Part shown: positions 17,076 through 26,038 of the stretch, one piece after another | Numbering within the stretch: the first letter of the stretch is position 1 | Layout: every line of letters begins with the position of its first letter | Assembly: GCA_016783825.1 (NCBI GenBank) | Contig: JADHVV010000012.1 | Span: 1 to 42,455, forward strand | Reading direction: 5' to 3' | Source of the DNA: Candidatus Zhuqueibacterota bacterium | Lineage (GTDB): Bacteria; Zhuqueibacterota; Zhuqueibacteria; Thermofontimicrobiales; Thermofontimicrobiaceae | Length of the DNA: 42,455 nt | Made by a program: the position numbers and the translations under genes | Notes under the pieces: model-generated | What the model was told of the DNA's origin: nothing | Databases searched by the model: none | The model's input: only the letters and a program-made list of their open reading frames with translations

Positions 17076-20000
17076 TCACCTAACAACAACACACTTTTGT
17101 ATTTCATGCCTGAACAGACGCTGAGTTCCATTTGAACTGCGGGCAGATAGTTTATATAAATAGACACCATTTGCCAAAAGATCCTGATCCTGATCTAATC
17201 CATCCCAATAAAAATGGTTAAAACCCGAAAGCGCCTGCAAATTATTGATTGTACGGATCAATCTGCCTGATAGCGTATAAATTTTAATTTCAACATTACT
17301 ATCCAAATTGATCCAAAACGTAAATTCAGTCCCATCGGAAAATGGATTGGGATAATTCAATAAATCGCGGATCACCAGTTGATCGTCTGCAACAACTGTA
17401 AAATTTGTTTCAGTAAAAGAAGAATTATTGTTATTATCCCATGCCTTAATCCTGATTTCATGGCTTCCTTCATTAATATTCATCATGGGATAACGTATTT
17501 TGCCAACCGTATAGCTATCCAAATCGTACTGAAAATAATCTGTCACGTCAATTTTTTCGTTATCATCTAACATTAAAATAATTTTATGCCCAATATCCCC
17601 GGCGATATTAATGCCGCTTATTTTATCTTCAATTTTTATTTCTAATTCTGAATTGGGGGATACTAAACCGCCCGGCAAAAAATTTATACCAGTGAAGCCA
17701 ATATTTATAAGCGGACCTTGTTTGTCAACAAAGTTGGTTTCTGTGCCACCCACTGGAATCCCATCAACAAATCCAGAGCCTGCTTTGCTCTCATCCCAAT
17801 AGAGAACACTAAATCTTCCCTCATTACCACCGTAAGTAATATCTTTAGGAACGATAAATTGGGACACAAACTCATTATTCGTTTTTGAAACCGCGCCGCG
17901 AAAGATAGAATTTCCGGGTAATTTGTATTTGAAATAACGATTGCCCGTTACATGATAATTCCTTTCAATACGTGAATCATAGGCAGTAAAGATCAAATTC
18001 CCATCTGAAGATGAGTTTATACTTGACAAACTATCCATTGCCCCCTGTACTTTCATCTTTGTTAACGCCCGGATTGAGTCGGGAGAATAATCTGTTATTT
18101 GTAACTTCAGGGTTGGCATATTTAAGGTAAGCGTGGGATCTCCCAACAGGTGGTATATCTGGTCGTTTATGTAATTGCCCCTGGAATTTTTTGCAGCCAT
18201 TACCGCGTCCCCCAAACGCACCTGCCTGGTACTGGAAAACAATTGGTCATAAAAATTTCTATTCAGGCTGACACTTGGATCCGGATAAGCATTGCGGCAT
18301 GATGTGAAAGTTGCAATGGCGCCTCGACCATCCGCATTGATCAGTTCTTCGGCAAAGCTTTGGGAATATGGATTATCCCACTTGCCAAAATCACAAGTAG
18401 CAGCAATCCACAAAGCCTGGTGGGAGCCATTTTCAATACGGGGAAAGTCATCTGAAATGTGCAGCAGTCTTTCGTGAGCTAATAAATCCTCATTCGCATG
18501 CCCAATGAAATTAAAGATCAGACAACCATCATTGATTTGCCTTAATAATGCTTCAGTCGCTTTAGGTTTACGAATCCCGGAAATTGAAGCGCTTTTCACT
18601 GCCGGGTATTCGGTTAAATAAATTTTCTTTATGTTAAAACTTTTTGGAATATAATTCTCACACGTATATTCTGCTGTGGGGATGTGATCCGTAATTGGAT
18701 CAAAGCTCAAACCCTTCCAAAATTCATCATCAGCAGCCATTACAATGGTGTTGCTCCACTCGCCGAATTGCGGGTTATTTTTATACTCGATAATTTTCTT
18801 CACAACATTTATTGCCTGGTCAAAACTCTTTGCCGGAATTCTACCGATTGCCAGATCCATTAAATCATCATCCCCGGAAACACACACATACCAATCGTCT
18901 CGCGCCCGGCTGGTGTTTTCATTCAATTCTGATGTTTCAAAGGGTGGTATCCAATTGGGGTCATTGGGCGTAAGGTAATTTTTATAATCATAATCACCAT
19001 CGCCAAACAGCAAAACGTAAGCCGGTCTTGGCTGCCAATTTTCGAATGTAAACTTTATGAAATCACGAATAGCTGTTGGATCGGTCAAACCACAGGAGAA
19101 TTCGTCAAACACATCGCTGATTTTTACAACCACGGTTTTGAGGCTGTCGCAGTTTTCCCGCAAACTTTTTAACGGAAGTACAGCGTCATAAAAGTCATCA
19201 TAAGTGATAATGATAAAATCGGCGCCATCCTGCCAACTGCGCCAATTGGATGGAACATCTTTTGTAATATTCAACACCTTTTTAAATTTTTCAGGGGTGA
19301 CAGTTAGGTATCTTTTGGGAATGTTTGTCGAGGTTGTATCAAAGAATTCTACCGTGCCGTTATTTATGGTAGTGTTTTGGATTTGACTAACATCATTGAA
19401 TAAAGAAACATCGAATACAAAAATGTTGTCCGTTGAAAACGATTGGACAGAATACTTAAAAATTCCTGTTGAATCCGGGCTGTAAAATTCAAGCAAATCA
19501 TTGACTGCCATTAATTGCCGGTAGTAGTCCAGTTCAATCCAATCCATATAAGCCAGGCTGGCATCGTTCGTTATTTGGTAATCAATTTTTATTTTATTGT
19601 AACCATCAACAAGACCGGAATTAATTGTTGAGGAAAAATACTTTTTATTGACAATCACTTGCTCACGGGTGGACCCGTAAAAACCGGGACTTCTCTCAAA
19701 ATATACGTCGTTACAATAACAAACAAATTGATGATAATGATTGGAAATTCCTGCGACTTCCATTCGGATTGCTGTCGGTCTGTTGGGCACAGCTCCTTTT
19801 AAATTAAATTGGTAGATCCTTTGTCGCGCCTCTGTACTGAAATAATTTCCCAGCCAGCATGTTCCTGAATTAAGTAAATTTTTAAACTCGTTTTCGACAT
19901 AAATAAAATCAAGGAATTCTGTTACATTGGTAACTGGCAAAGTTGTGAAAACATTTCTTTTTTGTATGCGCTTCCCGGGATTTAAATCCTGCCAGTCTAA

Positions 20001-21053
20001 CCAATAAATATTCTCCCGCGTGTATGAATGCAAATAGTGACTGAACCGACTGCTATCTTGATCATATTTCCATCCCTTAACAGATTTGCCAAAAAACAGG
20101 ATGTAATCATTTTTTTCAAACGACCCGTCTCCTCCGTCCTCGACCAAAATTGAGTTTTCAATCAGACCGTCCGGTCGGGGATCATGCAAATTTTGCGGGA
20201 GTTGAAGTCCGCCATTGTTATAAATTTTTATCGTACCCGGATTGACATTATTTAGAATTAAACCGGCTTCTTCTAATTCGCTGCCGGAAATTTTATAAAT
20301 CCCATCTTCGTTAACATAAATTTTATAAAAATTTCCCCAATATTTTGTTTCTGATTGTTTGTGAATTCTTTTTGAACGTTTTCGCCACTTTGCCGCCTGG
20401 GTGGGATTAGCCAGAATATTATTATATAAAAATCTGTCTTCACTCCTTTCAACAATATTGGTTTCCTGTTTTCCATCCAAAAAATTTACACGTACTACAA
20501 GTTGCCGGTAAAGATAAATTTTCTCACTTAATGGTTCAAACTGAACAGGATACAGCGTCAGTGTGATTACCTGCAAATCACGCATAATTTTCGGAGAGGA
20601 AATTTCTGCTGTTTGAGAGGGAAGGATTGAATTTGATTGATAGGTTGAAGCATTTTCCTGAAATTGAAAATTTCCAAGTCCATCACCCCCTATTTGCGGA
20701 ACAGGAAGTATTTTGCCATCGAGTGTTTTTTTTATAAAGTTATCTTGAATTTCTAAACTGACTTTCGATTCAAATGGGATCCCGATCAGTACTGTTCTGA
20801 TTGGAAATTCCGGATTGCCGGGGACAGGAATAGAATTGCTATTTTTAAAATCCAATTTGTAATATGGATTTCCGGATTTTGTTTCGGGAAGAATTCTCCA
20901 ATCCTGGGGTGTAAATACAATTGTCAAGCCATGGTCAGATTGATTTTTAACGACAATATCATTTGCCAACAAATTATTTATATTTGTAAAAATAAGTAAG
21001 CTTAGTAAAACAACAAAAAATTTTTTGGTTTTTTTCAATAGATTGTTTGCCAT
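17076..21053 (-). CDS. PorU/gingipain-like C25 cysteine peptidase with type-A sorting domain (paralogue 2)
   Basis: A 1325-residue exported protein with the same architecture as the downstream paralogue: signal sequence (about 1-31), prosegment, GIYKISGSEL...IKIYNNGGLQLP block (about 250-290), C25 domain (about 600-970) and C-terminal sorting domain (LNYPNPF, IKIYTLSG, WDGLDQDQ, NGVYLYKLSA). The dyad is His in FNFIGHANE (about 850; GHA here against GHG in paralogue 1) and Cys in IAATCDFG (about 886). Shared landmarks run the whole length (LLFGDGDYDYKN, DDWYVCVSG, ISGINIAGDIGH), so this is an old tandem duplication. The region before the ATG is A/T only, with no Shine-Dalgarno sequence. Likely role: processing or anchoring of sorted surface proteins, or a secreted protease. 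Confidence 0.82.
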   Translation of the reverse strand: MANNLLKKTKKFFVVLLSLLIFTNINNLLANDIVVKNQSDHGLTIVFTPQDWRILPETKSGNPYYKLDFKNSNSIPVPGNPEFPIRTVLIGIPFESKVSLEIQDNFIKKTLDGKILPVPQIGGDGLGNFQFQENASTYQSNSILPSQTAEISSPKIMRDLQVITLTLYPVQFEPLSEKIYLYRQLVVRVNFLDGKQETNIVERSEDRFLYNNILANPTQAAKWRKRSKRIHKQSETKYWGNFYKIYVNEDGIYKISGSELEEAGLILNNVNPGTIKIYNNGGLQLPQNLHDPRPDGLIENSILVEDGGDGSFEKNDYILFFGKSVKGWKYDQDSSRFSHYLHSYTRENIYWLDWQDLNPGKRIQKRNVFTTLPVTNVTEFLDFIYVENEFKNLLNSGTCWLGNYFSTEARQRIYQFNLKGAVPNRPTAIRMEVAGISNHYHQFVCYCNDVYFERSPGFYGSTREQVIVNKKYFSSTINSGLVDGYNKIKIDYQITNDASLAYMDWIELDYYRQLMAVNDLLEFYSPDSTGIFKYSVQSFSTDNIFVFDVSLFNDVSQIQNTTINNGTVEFFDTTSTNIPKRYLTVTPEKFKKVLNITKDVPSNWRSWQDGADFIIITYDDFYDAVLPLKSLRENCDSLKTVVVKISDVFDEFSCGLTDPTAIRDFIKFTFENWQPRPAYVLLFGDGDYDYKNYLTPNDPNWIPPFETSELNENTSRARDDWYVCVSGDDDLMDLAIGRIPAKSFDQAINVVKKIIEYKNNPQFGEWSNTIVMAADDEFWKGLSFDPITDHIPTAEYTCENYIPKSFNIKKIYLTEYPAVKSASISGIRKPKATEALLRQINDGCLIFNFIGHANEDLLAHERLLHISDDFPRIENGSHQALWIAATCDFGKWDNPYSQSFAEELINADGRGAIATFTSCRNAYPDPSVSLNRNFYDQLFSSTRQVRLGDAVMAAKNSRGNYINDQIYHLLGDPTLTLNMPTLKLQITDYSPDSIRALTKMKVQGAMDSLSSINSSSDGNLIFTAYDSRIERNYHVTGNRYFKYKLPGNSIFRGAVSKTNNEFVSQFIVPKDITYGGNEGRFSVLYWDESKAGSGFVDGIPVGGTETNFVDKQGPLINIGFTGINFLPGGLVSPNSELEIKIEDKISGINIAGDIGHKIILMLDDNEKIDVTDYFQYDLDSYTVGKIRYPMMNINEGSHEIRIKAWDNNNNSSFTETNFTVVADDQLVIRDLLNYPNPFSDGTEFTFWINLDSNVEIKIYTLSGRLIRTINNLQALSGFNHFYWDGLDQDQDLLANGVYLYKLSARSSNGTQRLFRHEIQKCVVVR

Positions 21054-21080
21054 ATTTTATATTTTTTTAATTAATTTTTT

Positions 21081-21272
21081 GGGCTAAAGCCCAGCAACTT
21101 ATTGGCATTGATATCCCCACCATACCTGTATAGCCACATTATAAATATAAGGAAGTACAGGCTATGAATGGTGGGGTTAGTCAATTGATATTATTGTAAT
21201 TAGGCAATATGGCTAACCCCACCCTTCAGGGCGGGGAACAAACATAAAGAGAGTATCCGGGGCTTTAGCCCC
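21081..21272. repeat. GGGCTAAAGCCC unit upstream of C25 paralogue 2, with insertion
   Basis: Bounded by hairpins GGGCTAAAGCCC (21081-21092) and GGGGCTTTAGCCCC (21259-21272). It is homologous to 16558-16708: both contain GGGGTTAGTCAATTGATATT and CACCCTTCAGGG. In this copy the first internal hairpin CCCCACCAT...AATGGTGGGG has the 42-bp element in its loop, whereas the other copy reads CCCCGCCATAAATGACGGGG. The rest of the 21054-21453 gap is AT-rich with diverged TTCTCAATT repeats (21306-21440) and no gene. Confidence 0.85.
21125..21166 (+). repeat. 42-bp palindrome-like element, copy B (with an empty-site counterpart)
   Basis: Begins CCTGTATAGCCACATT and ends AAGTACAGGCTATG. The arm pair is ATAGCC/GGCTAT here, against ACAGT/ACTGT in copies A and C: two compensatory changes that keep the pairing. 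The homologous locus at 16592-16611 has the same hairpin without it. Confidence 0.85.
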
Positions 21273-21453
21273 AATGGCATTAACTTAAGACCAAAAGGAA
21301 TATTATTTTCATTCTCAATTCTCAATTGGTTGTTCACAATTCTCAATTATTTTTTGGATAAATTTTGAATTTAATTGAGAATCCGCCGAAAAGATGTCGG
21401 GCGTTCCGTTGATAATTGCGAACTGCTAATTGTGAATGATCAAAATTATCACA

Positions 21454-21867
21454 TCACAACACCCGCACAACCCGCGCATGAACCTCACCTGATTTACCAA
21501 TTTTCCGGTCATAGAAAACAATACCAATAAAAGTTAAAACCATCATTCCCAGGCTGCCCAATATTCCGGCTCCTTCAGTTGGCAGAGCTAACTTTGTCAA
21601 ATAATTAACACCCAGGAAATATCCCAGCACTAATCCAAAAACCGGCAATAAAAATACAATTGCCGAATGCTTCACAACTTTTTGGGGATCAATTTCAACT
21701 TCGACCCTGTCTCCCACTTTTGCAGTTGTCTCGTTCCGCGCGATCAATTCAGCGCTGCCTTCTCCAAATGCGCTGCATGCTGTGCAACCCTGGCAATGCT
21801 CACCTTTGATAACTGTTACCCAGGCTTTGTCGTCTATTATTTTATTTATTACGCCGCTTTCTGTCAT
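21454..21867 (-). CDS. RseC/MucC-family membrane protein (SoxR-reducing system type)
   Basis: A 137-residue inner-membrane protein of the RseC family, linked in other bacteria to sigma-E control and to electron-transfer complexes that reduce SoxR. The cytoplasmic N-terminus has the typical cysteine cluster EHCQGCTACSAFG (about 24-36) and the KVGDRVEVEID strand region, followed by two membrane helices (about 71-93 and 100-120) and a short tail. The length fits the family. Start ATG has CAGGAAAG 6 nt upstream. No rnf or rse genes are adjacent; the neighbours are repeats and a C25 gene, so its job in this organism is open. Confidence 0.85.
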   Translation of the reverse strand: MTESGVINKIIDDKAWVTVIKGEHCQGCTACSAFGEGSAELIARNETTAKVGDRVEVEIDPQKVVKHSAIVFLLPVFGLVLGYFLGVNYLTKLALPTEGAGILGSLGMMVLTFIGIVFYDRKIGKSGEVHARVVRVL

Positions 21868-21898
21868 TGTGTCTTTCCTGATATAACATCACTATTGA

Positions 21899-22412
21899 AA
21901 AGGAGTAATGGAGTATTGGATCATCCGCCAGTTGGATGAGATGCGCTTCTGGTGCATTGATGAGAAAGGTTTCAACAATGCGACAAGTCGCATTCGCCTG
22001 GGCACGATCCATCGCTCCATTAATCCAACACTCCTTTCCTTCAACTTTTTGATTCTGGTTTTTCCAGGTTGAATTTAAATATTTATTAACACGGTTATCC
22101 ATTTTGCTCCGCAAATGTATAAAACCGAAGATTCAAAAGTCCCCCTTTGAAGGGGGATACAGGGGGATGTTATCTTAACTATTTGTAATTTAATGACATC
22201 CCCCCTGGCCCCCCTTCAAAGGGGGGAACTATGCAACCTACATTTTATAAATAACTTTTGTTTTCGGAGCTAAATGGATAACCGTGATTTATTAAACTTT
22301 ATTGTATAAAATGAGTTCATATATATTTACATTTTTTTGTTTACCCGTAAATCCGAGTGTCAGCCTAAAAAGGTACATTCGTCCACTGGCGAACTCCAAT
22401 ACTCCATTAATC
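21899..22412. repeat. Composite bounded by TAATGGAGTATTGGA arms
   Basis: Perfect 15-bp arms TAATGGAGTATTGGA (21906-21920) and TCCAATACTCCATTA (22395-22409). A third, inverted copy of the family (TCCATTAATCCAACACTCC, about 22015-22034) lies in between, so the stretch has an inner unit 21899-22038 and a larger span. A different G/C-rich element is nested at 22140-22227. The 90-residue ORF 21842-22114 (-) in this stretch is a by-product of the repeat. No gene is seen in 21868-22535. Confidence 0.75.
22140..22227. repeat. CCCCCTTTGAAGGGGG inverted-repeat element
   Basis: TCCCCCTTTGAAGGGGG (22140-22156) followed by ACAGGGGGATGT faces GACATCCCCCCTGG and CCCCTTCAAAGGGGGGA (to 22227). Each arm is itself a hairpin. 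Repeats of this kind are familiar in environmental genomes. It is nested inside the TAATGGAGTATTGGA-bounded composite. Confidence 0.8.
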
Positions 22413-22483
22413 CAACACTCAAACCACTCCTTTTTGTTCAATGAAGTCCGAAAAAATCCCCGTTAGCCAATATCACGAAACAA

Positions 22484-22515
22484 AAAAAGCCCTCACAATT
22501 AAATGAGGGCTTTTT
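22484..22515 (-). terminator. Rho-independent terminator of the sigma factor gene
   Basis: Perfect 12-bp stem AAAAAGCCCTCA (22484-22495)/TGAGGGCTTTTT (22504-22515) with an 8-nt loop; on the - strand the stem ends in a T run. It is 20 nt after the sigma factor stop codon. Confidence 0.88.
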
Positions 22516-22535
22516 AATTAAAAAAACAGAGAAAC

Positions 22536-23396
22536 TTATCCGAGATACTTCCTCAAAGGCTCCAGCCTGGAACGGTGTCGGAGTCTTCGTAAAGCTTTTT
22601 CCTTGATCTGGCGAACTCTTTCGCGCGTGAGTTTGAAATGTTCTCCAATCTCTTCCAAAGTTAATGGGCGGTCACCTTCAAGACCGAAATAGAGGCTGAT
22701 GATTTCCGCTTCCCTCGGTTTAAGAGTATGCAACACCTTTTCAATTTCCACTTTAAGCGATTCACGCATCAGTGGATTATCGGGTGGGGCATATCGATCA
22801 CTTTTAATCACATCTAGCAGACTATTTCCGTCTTCTTCTTTAAAAGGTTCATCAAGCGAGAGATGACGCGCAGATGTTTTCACAACATCAGCGACCTCGA
22901 AAGTGCTCATTTCCATTTTAGTTGCAATTTCTGCCATGCTGGGTTCCCTGCCATAAGCTTTTTCAAGTGATTCCAGCGCTCTGCCGATTTTATTAATAGC
23001 GCCCACGCGGTTCAGCGGCAAGCGCACAACCCGGGACTGCTCAGCTAAAGCCTGCAGAATTGACTGGCGGATCCACCAAACAGCATACGAGATAAATTTG
23101 AATCCGCGCGTCTCATCAAATCTTTGTGCGGCTTTAATCAAACCCAGGTTTCCTTCACTGATTAAATCGGACAACGGCAGTCCTTGTCCCTGGTATTCTT
23201 TTGCTACACTGATCACAAAACGGAGGTTTGCTTTCACCAATTTATCCAGCGATTCTTCGTCACCTTTGCGAATTCTTCGCGCAAGGTCAATTTCTTCTTC
23301 CGGATGTAATGGTGAGAAACCACCGATCTCTTCCAAATACTTTTCGATTGAATGTTTCGTCTTTGTACCGACAACTTTTTTTTTCTTTACAGCCAT
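22536..23396 (-). CDS. rpoD: Primary RNA polymerase sigma factor (RpoD/SigA), short form
   Basis: Housekeeping sigma-70 factor that directs RNA polymerase to promoters. At 286 residues it is the short form without region 1.1, common in the FCB group. Visible regions: 1.2 ([23 protein letters not shown], about 20-42), 2.1-2.4 ([47 protein letters not shown]), 3 (about 140-215) and 4.1-4.2 with [16 protein letters not shown]. The [20 protein letters not shown] block is that of a group 1 factor, consistent with recognition of the TTGACA/TATAAT promoters seen here. ATG start; rpsU is the next gene upstream in the same direction, 210 nt away. Confidence 0.92.
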   Translation of the reverse strand: MAVKKKKVVGTKTKHSIEKYLEEIGGFSPLHPEEEIDLARRIRKGDEESLDKLVKANLRFVISVAKEYQGQGLPLSDLISEGNLGLIKAAQRFDETRGFKFISYAVWWIRQSILQALAEQSRVVRLPLNRVGAINKIGRALESLEKAYGREPSMAEIATKMEMSTFEVADVVKTSARHLSLDEPFKEEDGNSLLDVIKSDRYAPPDNPLMRESLKVEIEKVLHTLKPREAEIISLYFGLEGDRPLTLEEIGEHFKLTRERVRQIKEKALRRLRHRSRLEPLRKYLG

Positions 23397-23606
23397 TTAC
23401 TACTCATTAATTATTTGAATGTTTTGCCATCTATTAGATTACTTAGATAGCGAAATTATTCACATTTTTTTTAATTTTGTTAAAATAAATTTGGAAACAA
23501 ATTGTTTGGAAAATTGTGAGGCACTTAAAAAATAATTATTCTTTTCCATCAAGTTCACACAAATCGTTACGGAAAAGATGATTAAATATTAAAAATAAAA
23601 TAACCA

Positions 23607-23813
23607 TTAATACTGGGGAGATCCATATCTATCCGACATACGACTCTGACGACGGATAGCCTTGCTATGTTTTATTCGTTTCTTCAAACTTGGTTTTAAA
23701 AAATAGCTATTTTTTCTGTAATCACGCAACACACCGGCTCGCTGGCACTTCTTCTTAAAACGTATTATTGCCCGTTCAATCGGTTCTTTTTCTCCGACAA
23801 CAACTGATATCAT
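23607..23813 (-). CDS. rpsU: 30S ribosomal protein S21
   Basis: A 68-residue basic protein of the small ribosomal subunit, involved in initiation on some mRNAs. It opens MISVVVGEKEPIERAIIRFKKKCQRAGVLRD, the classical S21 N-terminus, and ends in a basic tail (KKRIKHSKAIRRQSR). Length is normal. The ATG at 23813 has GAAAGGATG upstream at a usable distance; an out-of-frame ATG at 23820 is ignored. In several bacteria rpsU and rpoD are neighbours, as here. Confidence 0.93.
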   Translation of the reverse strand: MISVVVGEKEPIERAIIRFKKKCQRAGVLRDYRKNSYFLKPSLKKRIKHSKAIRRQSRMSDRYGSPQY

Positions 23814-23847
23814 TATTCATCACATCCTTTCGCTCCATAAGTTGAAT

Positions 23848-24062
23848 TATACTCGTTAAGGTTTATTTTTTAATATATAAAACATTACTTTTCTTTAGTA
23901 ACAATGGTTGTCAACAAAAGCAAGGCGCATAGAGCATGGCGCTAAGTGCATGTTTTACCGCCATGCGCCCTGCTCTTTGCGCCATGCTTTTATGTTAACA
24001 GATAAAAAAAGCTAAAATAAATATTTTTGTTGAGAGTTACATTTTAACCCTTAACGAGTATA
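23848..24062. repeat. Nested inverted-repeat composite between rpsU and the histidine kinase
   Basis: Perfect 14-bp outer arms TATACTCGTTAAGG (23848-23861)/CCTTAACGAGTATA (24049-24062). Inside is an imperfect inverted repeat of about 35 bp: AAAGCAAGGCGCATAGAGCA (about 23916-23935) opposite TGCTCTTTGCGCCATGCTTT (23971-23990), extended by TTGTCAACA/TGTTAACAG. The GCATGGCGC words recur at 40492-40516. The left outer arm is only 35 nt upstream of the rpsU start, so the promoter of rpsU must lie in or beyond it. No gene is seen in 23814-24194. Confidence 0.8.
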
Positions 24063-24194
24063 TTTTCACAGAATTAAAATTTACTTTGTTAATATACTCT
24101 CACTTCAGCTTAAAGTTCCTGAATTAATATAACAAATAAATACGGAGAAGTCAAGCGGTTGCGGAAAAAAAATTAACTTTTTTTTGTTTTTTTT

Positions 24195-25967
24195 TTATTT
24201 TCCGGGTAAAAATACCAAAAAGGCGCTTCCGATTCCCTGTGAACTCTCAACTTCGATTCTGCCGCCATGTTCATCAACAATCTGTTGAGCAATAGAAAGC
24301 CCTAAACCGGTTCCTCCTTCTTTGGTTGAATAATAAAAGTCAAATATTCTATTCAACTGTTCTTTTGTCATTCCCTTACCGGTATCGCTAAATTTTATGA
24401 CGATCCACAGTTGTTGATTTTTATCAAGGGGCGAATTTGCGGAGTCCAACTCGATGGTCAGGTTACCGCCACCCGGCATAGATTGTACAGCATTCAAAAA
24501 AATGTTTAAAAAAACCTGCCTGATTTTTCTTGCATCTATTAATATTTCTAATTGTGAAATTTGATAACGTCTTATAACGCGCACACCGGATTGCAGTGCA
24601 TCGGCTTGTTGCGAGATGATTAAATCATCCAATATCTTTTTGATATTAATTGGTTTTCTCTCCAATCGCTGTGGTTTTGCAATCAATAAAAAGTTGTTCA
24701 CCAAATTATCAACGCGCTGAATTTCGCCTGCCACTATTTCCAAATAATGCCGCATTTTGTCAATTTGGGGAGATGGCTTTTTAAATTCCCTTTCAATGAT
24801 GCGCATGTTGATAACCATTGCATTTAAAGGATTCTTTATTTCATGTGAAAGTACAGAGGCTAATTTGCTCAACGTTTCAGCTCGTTCACCTCTTTTTAAT
24901 TTGTCCTGAAATATTGTTAGCTTTTCTGCCATTTCATTGAACTGTTCAGCAAGCGTAGAAATTTCATCCCTGCCCAGTTTGGGCATGCGGTATTTCAAAT
25001 TACCGGCTGAAAATTTATCTATCCCAGAAATCAATTGGTTAACCGGAGTAACAATCCATCGCGTATAGAGAAATGCAATGAATGAAGATAATAAAATACT
25101 TACCACAACGAACCATAAAATTAAAATTTTCATTTTATGAGACACAGCAAAAGCTTTTTGAGTCGGCTGCTGTATAACTACCCACCAGCCCAATTTAGAA
25201 ATGGGAACACACGCTGCTACCATTTCAATTTTCTCCCGGTTGACATACAGAGTTTGCCCTTCATCTTCCAAAGCAATTTTATTAAAAATTTCCGGCTCCT
25301 GGAATTTCTCTCCCAAATAAACTCTTTTCCTTTCCGAGTGGGCAATATACCTGCCGCTTTTATCAAAAACAAATGCCTGCGCGCCTTCTCCCACCACACT
25401 GCTTTCAATTAAATCCCACATTTCTTTTAAATTGACCTCTGCTACCAGAATTCCCACCAGTTCTTCCAACTTAAGAATCGGTTTTGCTATTTTTATCAGT
25501 GGTAATTTATCTTCCGAAAGAAATACTTCGGATTGATATTCTGTTTTTGAAAATATTGTCTCTAACAAATCCTTATCAGGATACCTGGTTGAATCCTCGA
25601 TAAATGAGGTTGATACCACCACGTAACCCGAATCATCCAACAACTTCAAACCTCTGAAAATATGAAATTCATTTATAATTTCGTTTATAAGAAGTTCCTG
25701 TGTTATTCGATTTCCCCAAATGTTAAGAATATTGGAAGTATTAAGCGCTAAAATTTTTTCAGCATTTTCCCAAACCATGGTAATATTTTTTTCCGAATGA
25801 CGCGCCAATTCAATAATGCGGTCTTTAAAATTTTGTTCAACCGTTTTCCGCGCTGTTTTGATCAGAACAAACCCGGTAAAAATAATTGGGATGGAGGCCA
25901 ACAAAATGTGTGATATTAACAGCTTGGTCACAAATCGATGTTGTATTTTTATTTTTGGTTTGGGCAT
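24195..25967 (-). CDS. Membrane sensor histidine kinase (Cache-HAMP-HisKA-HATPase)
   Basis: Two-component sensor of 590 residues. Order: short cytoplasmic tail, membrane helix (about 13-36), periplasmic double-Cache-like sensing region (about 40-275; KLLDDSGYVVVST and AFVFDKSGRYIAHSE are typical Cache strands), second helix (about 283-305), HAMP (about 305-358), dimerisation domain with phospho-acceptor His375 in LSHEIKNPLNAM, and ATPase domain with N-box FLNIFLNAVQSMPGGG, G1 DTGKGM and G2 GTGLGLSIAQQIVDEHGG. All catalytic motifs are present. No response regulator is adjacent, so it is an orphan here. The nearest same-strand upstream gene encodes a periplasmic solute-binding protein; a functional link is possible but unproven. 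Confidence 0.92.
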   Translation of the reverse strand: MPKPKIKIQHRFVTKLLISHILLASIPIIFTGFVLIKTARKTVEQNFKDRIIELARHSEKNITMVWENAEKILALNTSNILNIWGNRITQELLINEIINEFHIFRGLKLLDDSGYVVVSTSFIEDSTRYPDKDLLETIFSKTEYQSEVFLSEDKLPLIKIAKPILKLEELVGILVAEVNLKEMWDLIESSVVGEGAQAFVFDKSGRYIAHSERKRVYLGEKFQEPEIFNKIALEDEGQTLYVNREKIEMVAACVPISKLGWWVVIQQPTQKAFAVSHKMKILILWFVVVSILLSSFIAFLYTRWIVTPVNQLISGIDKFSAGNLKYRMPKLGRDEISTLAEQFNEMAEKLTIFQDKLKRGERAETLSKLASVLSHEIKNPLNAMVINMRIIEREFKKPSPQIDKMRHYLEIVAGEIQRVDNLVNNFLLIAKPQRLERKPINIKKILDDLIISQQADALQSGVRVIRRYQISQLEILIDARKIRQVFLNIFLNAVQSMPGGGNLTIELDSANSPLDKNQQLWIVIKFSDTGKGMTKEQLNRIFDFYYSTKEGGTGLGLSIAQQIVDEHGGRIEVESSQGIGSAFLVFLPGK

Positions 25968-26038
25968 TTGTTTTGCCGATCATCTTTACGTTTTTTCTAC
26001 AAAAGCTTTAAGATAAATTAATCAGTATTATTAAAAAA

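Noticed and set aside
21842-22114. 90-residue ORF on the - strand overlapping the RseC-like gene
   Set aside because: It lies across inverted-repeat DNA, overlaps a well-supported start with its own ribosome site, and its translation shows no domain-like pattern.
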